A stretch of 64,000 nt of DNA from Pegea sp. RAD2-039 (taxonomy: Eukaryota > Chordata > Thaliacea > Salpida > Salpidae), in NCBI GenBank assembly GCA_034620365.1, contig JAQGEQ010000287.1:372001-436000 (forward strand), read 5' to 3'. The notes beneath the pieces were generated by a model. That model had not been told where the DNA came from. It made no database searches and was given only the letters and a program-made list of their open reading frames with translations. Shown one piece after another: positions 1 to 10,157 of this stretch. Position numbers and translations under genes: made by a program. Position 1 is the first letter of the stretch; every line of letters begins with the position of its first letter.

Positions 1-1087
1 CTTTTGGTCCGTGTAATTTTTCTTCTATTATTTGATTTTTGAATTTATTACTAATAAGTGTAATTAGCATTGAATTCTTTATTTCAACATCGACAATAAG
101 AGATGACTTTGCTGAAGTTGTCTTGCAAAAATAATCAAACTCTTCTAAGCTTGTAATAGCATCTCTACGAGTGTGACCAATTTCAGAGTTTTGTCTACTT
201 GAGTGACTAATCTGAAAGTTACCATCAAACCATTTATGACTAGCAACCTCATTGATATCAAGTCTAACATGTTCTTTGTAAGCTAACATCTTTTCGATCA
301 AATTAGCGAAGTGTCTTGTAACAGTTGAGGGACAGGTTATTTGAACTTCACCTTGTTCATGTGAAAGCCATTTATTAGCTAGGCATTCTTCTGGAGGTTT
401 TGATGTTGCCATCTCAAAAAAAGTGATTCCCAGCGCCCAAATATCAGACTTTAAGGGGTCGGAGTTTTTTTGGACAATTTGAGGCGAAACGTAACCTATC
501 GTTCCCATTTGCTCAGTACTACGACCTGTACATTTTCCAGCTAAACCAAAATCACACAACTTAATAATAAAATCTTTATCTAAAAGGAAGTTGTGGGGTT
601 TGATATCACGGTGAGCGATATTCTGATCATGTAAATACTTTATAGCACTAACCATCTCTCTTGTAAATGATTTTAACAAATTCATTTTTATGGGGAAATT
701 TTGAGCAATGTATTCAAATAAATCTCCATGTTCATAAAGACTCATAAGTATGTAAGCAGAATTGTAACTCGTATAAGTATCATGAACCGTTGCTATATTT
801 TCATGTTTTAAACTTTTTGCAAACTTTAATTCTGGTTTGGTCGCTCTTTGAAATCTTGTGTTATGTTTGACTTTTCTCATTTTTTTCACAGCATATAATT
901 TGTTGGCTGATCGATCAAAAGCGGAAGTAATGAGCCCAAAGGTTCCGGTACCAATTTGTTTCCCCATTTTTAATTTCCTAGCGTTAACTTTTTCTGGTGG
1001 TGTATCTCCAAAACGGGAAAGATCTTCACTGAAAAAACTATTTTCAGAATAAGACGCTTCTTCTTCATCCGTTGTCAAATCACTCAT
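1..1087 (-). CDS. CHK1/TSSK-like Ser/Thr protein kinase, copy A (3' end off window)
   Basis: Reading the minus strand from the ATG at 1087 gives 362 codons without a stop up to the window edge, so the gene is intact but its C-terminus lies outside. It has a glycine loop (GTGTFG), VAIK-type lysine (YAVKK), HRDIKPHN catalytic loop and DFG. The APE motif is replaced by SPQ. After the kinase domain comes a tail that resembles the KA1-like C-terminus of CHK1. It is intronless in a window where nearly every other gene has many introns. It is the inverted twin of the kinase starting at 4121: C-lobe almost identical, nucleotide-binding loop strongly different. Likely a cytosolic or nuclear kinase; substrate unknown. 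A TSSK-type identity is the alternative to CHK1-like. Confidence 0.88.
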   Translation of the reverse strand, partial: MSDLTTDEEEASYSENSFFSEDLSRFGDTPPEKVNARKLKMGKQIGTGTFGLITSAFDRSANKLYAVKKMRKVKHNTRFQRATKPELKFAKSLKHENIATVHDTYTSYNSAYILMSLYEHGDLFEYIAQNFPIKMNLLKSFTREMVSAIKYLHDQNIAHRDIKPHNFLLDKDFIIKLCDFGLAGKCTGRSTEQMGTIGYVSPQIVQKNSDPLKSDIWALGITFFEMATSKPPEECLANKWLSHEQGEVQITCPSTVTRHFANLIEKMLAYKEHVRLDINEVASHKWFDGNFQISHSSRQNSEIGHTRRDAITSLEEFDYFCKTTSAKSSLIVDVEIKNSMLITLISNKFKNQIIEEKLHGPK

Positions 1088-1914
1088 ATTAAGTAGTAGA
1101 AGTTTCTTGCAGTTAATAGACAAGTTTATTCAATTGAAAAATATTACAATACTAAGTTATTGGAGTTTTTCAGATAGGATGGTATCAAACCTTAACTTAT
1201 CTGTTTAAAATTTGTAAATAGTTTAGGTTAAACTGCACCAGCTTACATTGCTGAATCTATCAAACCTTCCTTTGTACCTCCTTCTTTTTAGCTATTTTTT
1301 GCGTAATTTATCTTTTATTATTATAATAAAGCAAGAGTTATATTGATATTTATAATAAAAATTATAAAATAATGCTATACATCTAGCGATAGAATATAGG
1401 TTTACCTGTACAATATCTGCCTATTTGTTTTATTAACAGCTAAACCAAAAAAATACATAAAACAGAAATTCTGACAATTTAACTCATCCAACCTCAACAG
1501 CTGTTCCTTTAAACTTGTCTAAGCTCATACGAATTAAAATTTGATTTTTTAAATATTAATTATAAAATTCATTAATGCTTGTAAGTTTTACTTTGGCTTT
1601 TATCAGGATTACAGTACGTAGACCTTTCAAAACGTATTCCAAAATAGTTCTATAAGACTTAATACATTCTTCTGATTCGTTAACTAACTTAATTCTTATA
1701 CATCATAAAGCAAACAACAGAATTAAACTTTGATAATCAACAGATTATTTAAATAAATGTTTAGTACATTTCAAGTTTAAAACATAATTTAGTAGTATAA
1801 TTGTTACTTTAGCTGATTAAACTTAGTAGAAGTTTGTAAAATTTAAATCCTAGGTTTATAATAAACCATAAGGATTTTCCTGAATTTCTGTTCAAACTAA
1901 AACAAAATCATGTC

Positions 1915-2087
1915 CTGCTTGGTGGCGAAGCGGTTACTACACCTACCTTCTAACTAGGAAGTACCTGGTTCGACCCCAGATGGAGACATATTTATAAACT
2001 ATAGAGAAAAACAAAAAAACTCGTGAGAATCTGTGTTACCGAGATGTGCTTTCTTTAGGCACCCTCCTTCGAATTAATAAATAAAAA
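1915..2087 (+). mobile_element. tRNA-derived SINE, full length
   Basis: The head carries Pol III promoter elements: A-box-like at 1920-1933 and a perfect B box (GGTTCGACCCC) at 1967-1977, in a tRNA-Leu/Ser-like head. The 3' part ends in a hairpin-forming GC-rich tail (around 2040-2070) and an A/T-rich terminus. A 5-bp direct repeat ATGTC flanks it (1910-1914 and 2088-2092), consistent with a target-site duplication. The matching place in the right arm (near 3350) lacks the element. Confidence 0.85.
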
Positions 2088-2395
2088 ATGTCAAAAATCT
2101 TAAATAAAACCTCTCTAGCAAAAATCACTGAATTAAAGTAATTCTAACTTTAACATGTTTCATTCTTATAGTTTGAAGTTTCAAAATTGTTGTTGATTAT
2201 AAAAAAATAATTATTTTATAAATTTAAATTTATTTTAAAATAAGGTAGAATACAGCATTGAAAGATATTTCTAAATGCATTTAAAGAAAGTATTTTGTAT
2301 TTATTGTAGTAAACACTGTAGAATAGCTCTAGCTTTACAAAACTACTTCAAATGAATTTTTGAATTACAAGTTTTTTTTCTCAATTAAGATGCTC

Positions 2396-3029
2396 AAAAT
2401 TTACAATAATATAATAGTTAATATCATATAAAACGTCAATTTACAAAATAAATAAAAAAGGCAAAGCCTAGCAATATAATGCAAGATCAATTGGAATCTT
2501 ATTGATAAAGCGTAAAACCAACTTGTTAAATATTATCTGTTAATAATAATGTAATATTAAAATAGTTTTAACTTTAGTGAATAAGAAATTATTATAATTT
2601 TTATATCAAAACACTTTTATTTTGCAAGCTCTTCACGGTTTGATTTTCTCCAACGTTTCTAATTCAAATGTTTACTTAAAGTGTATTTGCAGATTGTAAA
2701 ATAAAAATTGTAATTTTTATGCAAAATTTTTCTTCATATTAGTGTATGCTGAAATGTACTTGTTATGCTCTGAATAAACAAAAATTCCATTTGTAACATC
2801 TTAGCAAGCAGGACTAAAATTAAACAGTTTTTTTTATAGATCAATAGTTTCTTTAATGATCATAATGATTTAAGTAGTCTTCTACTAATAAAGCACTCAT
2901 CTTAAAAGTAATTTCAAAATCAAGATAGGTAAATTATCAAAAATATATGCTTGGATACCAGTTGTTTAAAAAACAACTCATGTAAGAATAAGTTTGCTAT
3001 GTCATATTATGCATAAAAGTTTTAATTCT
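2396..3029. other. Spacer between inverted arms
   Basis: About 0.6 kb of A/T-rich DNA at the centre of the inverted duplication. I see no open reading frame, RNA gene or repeat in it. The two 5' ends of the kinase genes face it, so any divergent promoters would lie in the arms on either side. Confidence 0.5.
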
Positions 3030-5377
3030 TGTTTTAACTTTAATTGTGAAAAAAAAACTTTCCAATTCAAAAAGTTCATAGGTACTTTTGTAGCGCAATA
3101 ATTATGCTGCAGTGTTTATTAAAATAAATATAATATAGTTTATTTAAAATCATTTAGAAATATCTTTCAATACTGTTTTCTATCATATTTGAAAATAAAA
3201 TTTGCATTTATTTTAAAAAGATAAAATAATTATATTTTTATAAGCAATAACAATTTTGAAACTTCAAACTATAAGAATGAAAAATGTTAAAGTTGCATTT
3301 ATTTTAATTCAGTGATTTTAGCCAGAGAGTTTTTATGTGAAGATTTTTGACAAGATTTTGTTTTAGTTTGAACAGAAATTCAGAAAAATCTTTATGGTTT
3401 GTTATAAACTTAGAGATTAAATTTTACAAACTTTTACTAAGTTTAATCAGCTAAAGTAACAATTATACTGCTAAAGTTTGTTTTAGGCTTGAAATGTACT
3501 AAACATTTATTTAAATAATCTGTTGATTATCGAGGTTTTTTTTTGCTTTACGATATAAAGCAATTACGTTAGTTAACGAATCAGAAAGATATCTTAAGTT
3601 TTATAAAACTATATTTGAAATTTTTTTGTAAACTTTACGTTCTGTAATCCTGATAAAAGCCCAAGTGGAATTTTATAGAATCAATGAATCTTATAACTAT
3701 TATTTAGAAAACAAATTTTAATTCTTATGAGTTTAGAAAAGTTTTAAAAAACATTTGTTGAAGTTTGATGAGTTACATTGACAAAATTATCTGTTTTATG
3801 TATTTTTTGGTTTAGCTGTTAATAAAACAACTAGGCAGATATTGTATAAGTAAACCTATATTCTATCGCTAGATGTATAGCATTATTTTGTAATTTATAA
3901 TAAAAATATTAAAATTAACTCTTCCTATATTATAAGTATAAAGATAAATATAGCAATGTAAGCTGGTGCAGTTTAACCTAAACTATTTACAAATTTTAAA
4001 CAGATAAGTCAAGCTTTGATGCCATCTTATCTGAAAAATTCTAATAAATTAGTTGGTATTGTAATATTTTTCAATTGAATAAACTTGTCTATTAACTGCA
4101 AGAAACCTCTACTACTTAATATGAGTGATTTGGCAACGAAGGGAGAAGAAACGTCTAATTCTGAAAATAGTTTTTTCAGTGAAGATATTTCCCGTTTTGG
4201 AGATACACCACCAGAACAAGTTAACGCTAGGAAATTAAAAATGGGAAAACTAATTGGTAAAGGAAGCTATGGGTTCGTTGCTTCCGTTTTTGATGGATCA
4301 GCCGATAAATTTTATGCTGTCAAAAAAATAAGAAAAGTAAAAGATAACTCAGAAAGGCAAAGAGAAGTCCAACGAGAATTAAAGTTTGCAAAAAGTTTAA
4401 AAAATGAAAATATAGCTGCGGTTCATGATACATATACAAGTTACAATTCTGCTTATATACTTATGAGTCTTTATGAACGTGGAGATTTATTTGATTACAT
4501 TGCTCGAAATTTCCCCATAAAAATGAATTTGTTAAAATCATTTACAAGAGAGATGGTTAGTGCTATAAAGTATTTACATGATCAGAATATCGTTCACCGT
4601 GATATCAAACCCCACAACTTTCTTTTAGATAAAGATTTTAGAATAAAGTTGTGTGATTTTGGTTTAGCTATAAAGTATACAGGTCGTAGTACCGAGAAAA
4701 GAGGAACGATGCGTTACTTTTCGCCTCAAATTATCCTAAAAAACTCCGACCCCTTAAAGTCTGATATTTGGGCGCTGGGAATCACATTTTTTGAGATGGC
4801 AACATCAGAAGTACCTAAACAGTGCCAGGGTTATCAATGGATTGTTCAGAAACAAGGTGAAGTTCAAATAACCTGTCCTTCAACTGTTACAAGACACTTT
4901 GCTAATTTGATCGAAAAAATGTTAGCTTACAAGGAACATGTTAGATTTGATATCAATGAGGTTGCTAGTCATAAATGGTTTGATGGTAACTTTCAGATTA
5001 GTCACTCAATTAAAAAAAACTTTAAAATTGGTAACACTTGTACAGATGCTATTACAAGCTTACAAGAGTTTGATTATTTTTGCAAGACAAAGAAAACCAT
5101 GTCATCTCTTTTTGTCGATGTTAAATTAAAGGACTCATTGCTAATTACGCATCTTAAAGAAATTTTCGAAAAGCTGCTAATAGAAAACAAATTAAATGGA
5201 AAAAAATTTAAATGCATATCCGACAAAGAAAAGGGAATATGTTTTATGGTTGATATTAAAACCCACTTTATAAATAAGAATTATTCAACAATTAAATTCC
5301 TTCTGCTGCAAGGGTGTCAAACTAAATTTCTGGTCCTAATAAGAACTATTCTCACTTTGGTGTTTTCTAATAGTTAA
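3030..5377 (+). repeat. Right arm of large inverted duplication
   Basis: Inverted counterpart of 1-2395, containing kinase copy B and its 5' flank. It lacks the SINE found in the left arm, so it preserves the empty site (near 3345-3360). Confidence 0.85.
4121..5377 (+). CDS. CHK1/TSSK-like Ser/Thr protein kinase, copy B
   Basis: 418 residues, single exon. I chose the ATG at 4121 because the upstream part of the open frame has no ATG and the same position starts copies A and C. Kinase motifs: GKGSYG loop near residue 47, YAVKK lysine, HRDIKPHN, DFG, and SPQ in place of APE. The last ~100 residues resemble the KA1-like domain of CHK1, which in that family autoinhibits the kinase; the total is slightly shorter than CHK1. 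All catalytic residues are present, so it should be active. Role inferred only from family; the APE change is shared with copies A and C and so is ancestral. Confidence 0.9.
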   Translation: MSDLATKGEETSNSENSFFSEDISRFGDTPPEQVNARKLKMGKLIGKGSYGFVASVFDGSADKFYAVKKIRKVKDNSERQREVQRELKFAKSLKNENIAAVHDTYTSYNSAYILMSLYERGDLFDYIARNFPIKMNLLKSFTREMVSAIKYLHDQNIVHRDIKPHNFLLDKDFRIKLCDFGLAIKYTGRSTEKRGTMRYFSPQIILKNSDPLKSDIWALGITFFEMATSEVPKQCQGYQWIVQKQGEVQITCPSTVTRHFANLIEKMLAYKEHVRFDINEVASHKWFDGNFQISHSIKKNFKIGNTCTDAITSLQEFDYFCKTKKTMSSLFVDVKLKDSLLITHLKEIFEKLLIENKLNGKKFKCISDKEKGICFMVDIKTHFINKNYSTIKFLLLQGCQTKFLVLIRTILTLVFSNS

Positions 5378-8300
5378 AAGTTTACCCTTTATTCTTTATT
5401 CTCTATCAAAAAGTAATTTTTTGAAGTGTTGAAATGAATCCAGCATCATACTTATTTTCTTTTGCAAAAGTTTTTAAAATTGTTATTAACACTTTCATTG
5501 GCGGCTCAAAATACTAAGGACTTCTAAGCAATGAATAACTTTTCCAAAATCAAACCATTTTAGCTAAACTCTTTTAAGTATAATAATTTTTCCTTCATAT
5601 TTTTTCATTTTATTGAATTATTTTTCTTTGATTTACTTTCGAAATAAAGCCACAAAAGTATTATAATATCTTCCTGTATCCTTGCCCTGACTAAATTCAC
5701 AGTCCTTGGCAAAACTTATTAAACTGGTTTTAGTTTTCAATTTTCAGTAGATGACCAGCAAAACTTTCATTAGTTTTTTAACATATAAATGTAGTAGCAT
5801 TACCTCAGTTTTACATAAGTTTTGTAGTCATTGAAATACATATACACTTTTATGGTTTTGTAATTAACAAGCGTTATTTGAGCAAAGGTTTCAACTGAAA
5901 AACACATTTCAGTGAGTATTTATCAACTTAAATCATGTGTTCTAATGAAAAAAACACAAGCAGCAGAAAATCATGAGAGTATGGAAGATTTATTTATGTG
6001 CAGGGAGCAGATGCAATACTTAGAGTTGAACCTGAATATAAATCAGCAATTTAGACATGAATCGAAAATGAGTCTTAAAGGTTGGGCAGCACTTTGATGA
6101 TGCTGTTGCTTTATAAAGAAAACTTGAGTATGTGTGCAAGTTTTGCAAAAAGAAGTTCAAAATATAAATCTGCCAAAGCTGAGAAAAGACAGAAAAATAT
6201 ATTGATAATAAGTAACTAATTTAAAAAATATATCTGAAGAAGAATTGTAGGAAAACTAGAGAGATTTTGAAAAGAGGAATTTAAAAGAAAGTTTCTAGAA
6301 AACAAACTTTTGTCCTGCTTGGTGGCGAAGCGGTTACTACACCTAGCTACAAGGTACATCTAGCTAGGAAGTACCGGGTTCGACCCCAGGTGGAGACATA
6401 TTTATAAAACTCCTGAGAAAAACTGTAAAAAACTCGTGAGAATGTGTGTTAGTGAGATGTGCTCTTTAGGCACCCTCTTTAGGCACCCTCCTTCGCATTT
6501 ATATATATAAAAAAAAAACGACTTGTACTTATCCCCATTTAAAAACATGTTTATAGTTCATATCAATTTTTACAAAAGTTTAACTTAAGTATAATAAATA
6601 TTTTAATTATTGGTCTTGGTTGATTATTTAGAGAACTTGTTTTTTTGAGCCTGTCTGACATCGAGATTTAGTGTATATCCAGGAAAAACAAAACTATCAA
6701 TTGTGATCAAGATTTATTGCTGGTAATACTAACTTGATGATAATATGAATTATCCTTAAAAACTAACCAATAAAAACTATTTTACCTAATTTAGAAGCTG
6801 TTTGTAATAAAAATTTAATTGTTAAAAATCAATTAAATTGTTTATTGTTGAATTAAATTGGAAATTCAGCCTAAGATTCAATTAAAGTTAAGAAAATTTT
6901 TAACTTCTAGAGACTATTGTTTCAGCACACAAAGAATATACGCTTCTTCTTGAAAAGATTTTGCAAGTTGAAAGATCTGTTTAAATAAATACTATTGCAG
7001 TGGCTACAACTGGATCATCATCATCATTTATTCTGTAGTTCTCGGAGAAAGTAGACAATGTCTTCTTCTTCTAAACAGTTCTCATTTGAATTTCGTTTCT
7101 TTCATGATTTAATTCAGTTTTGGATTGCAACAAAGCTAATTAAAGTAGCCATATCTTTCTATCTGTTAGTTGACTTTAATATGAGTAACTATTATTGTAT
7201 TTTTAAATTATAAATATTTTTCATAAACTGAAACAAGAGATATAAAATATTTCTAAAGAAAAAGATTTATACTTTATAACATTAAAATAATGACTGGTTT
7301 CTATACTTTTGTTTGTAATTTAAGAATTTTCAGATAATTTTGAAACATGTTAATTATGCAATAAATAATTATTTAGCTGCAGTTTAATTAACATTAAATT
7401 GGTATTTCATTTGTCTTTACTAAAACCAATATCCTTAAGTTCTTAACATAAGGTTTTAATTTGAAATTTGTATACAACATTTTTGTTACTTATTGCTCAC
7501 TGAAGTATCTTTATTTTATTTATTTATCTTCAAGAGCTTGTATACTAGCTTGCTTTTGCATTTTAAATAACTTCAATTTGCAAGCCAATGTTTGATTAAG
7601 GTATAAAGTTTCAAATTTTTATTAAAACAAGAAGTGGAAACCTATCTCATGAACAAAATTTATTTTAAGTTTTAAAAATATAGGACTACTGGTGTTGGTT
7701 TTACAGTAATAATCTTTTTTTTTAATTTCAGAAGATATTACAACTTGAAATGTTTACTACTGCTTATAAAGCTATATTCTAATTTACTAGAAATAACTTT
7801 GCATTTGTGGCTATTAAAATATCTTTACAAACTAACTGTAATTTCAAAACTTTTAAACTATAAGAATAAACTAATAATCCAGATATAATAATTATTTTCC
7901 ACTTTGATGATTCTAGCTTGAAAGTGAGTTTTATATAAAACTTTTGAATAAGATTTTATTTTTGTTTAAAAAGGAATTTAAACGCATAATCGGCATAATC
8001 GCCAGTTCTTGTATTGAATTTTAGGTTTTATTGCAACTAGTTTTTTTGTCTTAGACAGCCAGATGTATTTAGAGTTACAAATAAACTAAATATGTTGATA
8101 GGTATGTCTATATTTATTATTTACCGAGATATAATGGAAGTTTACTTATCCTGTTTTCTTCAATATATAGATCATTTTCATGAATGCTTAATTTTCAGTT
8201 TTATAATCAAAGTTAGAATTTGTAAAACTATTTTTCTATTTTGAGAAATCTAAAAGTTTTAAATTACAAAAAGCTTTTACAGAAATCATATGAATTTATA

Positions 8301-8885
8301 ACTTTTAACCAATACTCAATAAGATCTTTCCAAAACTGAAGATAAATTTGGATTTTTATGAGTTTACAGCAGTTTTTAAGAACAGTTATTGAGGTTTAGA
8401 GATTTAAATCAACAGGAATATCTATTTTATAGAGTTCTACCCTATCTCTTAATAAAACAAACAAGCAGATATTGTACAAGTAAAGATTTATTCTCTTACT
8501 AGATGTATTGTGCTATAGTATGATTAGTATTATTTCTATTATTAATAAGAATAGTTGTAAAATTAAAGCCCAACTTTAGGATAAGATTATCAACCTACCT
8601 GGCAGTGTATAAAGACTTACTTTGTATTCCCAATAAAGCTAGAACTTCAATATGTGATGAAGATTTCTTAAAAGTTTGATATTAGAGAGAATGCTCTTTA
8701 ACAAACTAACAAGCCTAATCTCACTTGTTGTCGTTTCAAGCTTTACAACTAAAATTGTTATGTAGAAAACAAACCTAATAATAAATATCATAACATATAA
8801 ATATGTTAAATTTACTAATTTTTTTAATCTTTTGTTTTTTTTAATCTTTTTTGGTACATCAAATGTATGTACAGATATACTTAGT
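5378..8885. other. Intergenic region between kinases B and C
   Basis: A/T-rich, with one SINE (6315-6518). From about 7750 to 8540 it keeps recognisable similarity to the 5' flank of kinase B (for example 8450-8520 against 3815-3885), so the ancestral duplication included upstream DNA. The short open frame at 5912-6097 has no family resemblance and is probably chance. Confidence 0.5.
6315..6518 (+). mobile_element. tRNA-derived SINE, second copy
   Basis: Same head (A box and B box) and same 3' hairpin tail as the element at 1915. It differs by an extra inverted segment in the anticodon-arm region (6342-6367) and by a 15-bp direct duplication of the tail (about 6465-6491), then ends in an A-rich tract. 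No clear target-site duplication was found. Confidence 0.8.
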
Positions 8886-10157
8886 ATGACGACTACAATA
8901 GTATCGAAAAAGATTAATCAGGTATCTAGGGATGTTTTCCAAAATAATTTATTCAGCGCAGGCATGAGCCGTTTTGGAGACACACCAACACAAGAAGTTC
9001 CTGTACACGATTTGCAAATTAAGAAAACAATTGGCTCAGGAGGTTTTGGAGTCGTATTTTCTGCTGTTGATCCAACGACTGATCAGTTTTTCGCAATAAA
9101 AAAGATAAAATATCAATTAAGCGATCCGACAAGCGAAAATTGTGCTAAAAAAGAATTAGAATTTGCAAAAAGATTAAAACATAGAAATATTGCGAAAGTT
9201 TTTGGTACATATACGAGTAAAAATTCTGCCTACATAGTTATGGGTCTCTGTGAAACTGGAAATTTAAAACGTTTTATCAAGATTAATTTTCCATTAGATA
9301 TCAGTTTGCTGAAGTCATTTACAATAGATATGGCCAGTGCTGTTAAGTATTTACATGTTCAAAAGATTGCTCATCAAGATATCAAGTCTCGCAACTTCCT
9401 TCTAGATGAAAATTTGACGATTAAATTGTGTGATTTTGGTTTGACAGGAAACTGTACAGGTCGTACCTATAACAGAAGAGGAACGCGACAATACTTTTCA
9501 CCTCAAATTGCTCTAGAGAATTCACATCCTTTAAAATCTGATATCTGGGCACTAGGGATCACTTTTTTTGAGATGGCAACATCACATCTCCCAGATGAAC
9601 ATAAATTGATTACTCGCATGGCTAGACGTAAAGAAATAAAATTTAAAATTATTTGCCCTAGCTTCGTTCATAACGATCTTGCTGATTTAATTGAAAATAT
9701 GCTGGCTTACAGTGAATACTATCGATTTAATATCTATCAAGTTACTAACCACCGATGGCTTAATAATAAATCCAAAACTAGCAAAACTCAAGTAAAACAT
9801 AAAGAGGTTGGACACACACGTACAAATGCTATTTCAAGCCTGGGAGAGTTTGATTATTTTTGTGAGACAAGCCAAAGCAAACGATCTGTTTTTATTGATA
9901 TTAAATTAAAGTTTTCTTTGGTTATTACACTTCTTTCAGAGATTTTCGAAAATCAGCAGATAAATTATGTAGTATATGAGAAGAAAATTAGCTGCATGGC
10001 TGAAGATGATAGCAAGTTGTCTTTCTTGGTTGGTATTGAAGATCATTTCTTAAATAAGAATATATCTACAGTAAAATTTCTTAAGCTAACAGGGCCTCAA
10101 AATGATTTTCTTTCAATACTTAGAGTTATTTTCGAATTGGTGTTTTCCAATAATTAA
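8886..10157 (+). CDS. CHK1/TSSK-like Ser/Thr protein kinase, copy C
   Basis: 423 residues, intronless. The ATG at 8886 aligns with the starts of copies A and B. It has a glycine loop (GSGGFG), FAIKK lysine and DFG, but the catalytic loop reads HQDIKSRN instead of HRDIKPHN: the arginine that normally contacts the activation-loop phosphate is glutamine, while Asp, Lys and Asn of the catalytic loop remain. The APE position is SPQ as in A and B. A KA1-like tail follows. It is clearly older than the A/B split. It may be active but regulated differently from RD kinases. Confidence 0.9.
   Translation: MTTTIVSKKINQVSRDVFQNNLFSAGMSRFGDTPTQEVPVHDLQIKKTIGSGGFGVVFSAVDPTTDQFFAIKKIKYQLSDPTSENCAKKELEFAKRLKHRNIAKVFGTYTSKNSAYIVMGLCETGNLKRFIKINFPLDISLLKSFTIDMASAVKYLHVQKIAHQDIKSRNFLLDENLTIKLCDFGLTGNCTGRTYNRRGTRQYFSPQIALENSHPLKSDIWALGITFFEMATSHLPDEHKLITRMARRKEIKFKIICPSFVHNDLADLIENMLAYSEYYRFNIYQVTNHRWLNNKSKTSKTQVKHKEVGHTRTNAISSLGEFDYFCETSQSKRSVFIDIKLKFSLVITLLSEIFENQQINYVVYEKKISCMAEDDSKLSFLVGIEDHFLNKNISTVKFLKLTGPQNDFLSILRVIFELVFSNN

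Larger units (their letters stand above)
1..2395 (-). repeat. Left arm of large inverted duplication
   Basis: The reverse complement matches 3030-5377 across the kinase coding region and about 1.3 kb of 5' flank. Checked landmarks include 1131-1250 against 3954-4078 and 2160-2290 against 3145-3290. By eye the better stretches exceed 90% identity, falling towards the centre. The arm reaches the window start, so its outer end is unknown. The inner limit near 2395 is approximate. Confidence 0.85.

Noticed and set aside
858-1052. Plus-strand frame over the kinase A N-terminus
   Set aside because: Antisense shadow of a conserved kinase coding sequence.
1915-2000. Possible tRNA gene (A and B boxes present)
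   Set aside because: The head is followed by a repetitive tail and flanked by a target-site duplication, recurs at 6315, and does not fold as a complete tRNA with a clear anticodon stem. It is a SINE.
1-5377. Inverted duplication as a pure assembly artefact
   Set aside because: The arms differ by many substitutions and by a SINE insertion, which an assembly echo would not show; long reads would still be worth having.
5912-6097. Open frame of 61 codons upstream of kinase C
   Set aside because: The frame begins with a non-ATG codon, encodes nothing recognisable and ends in two consecutive stops.
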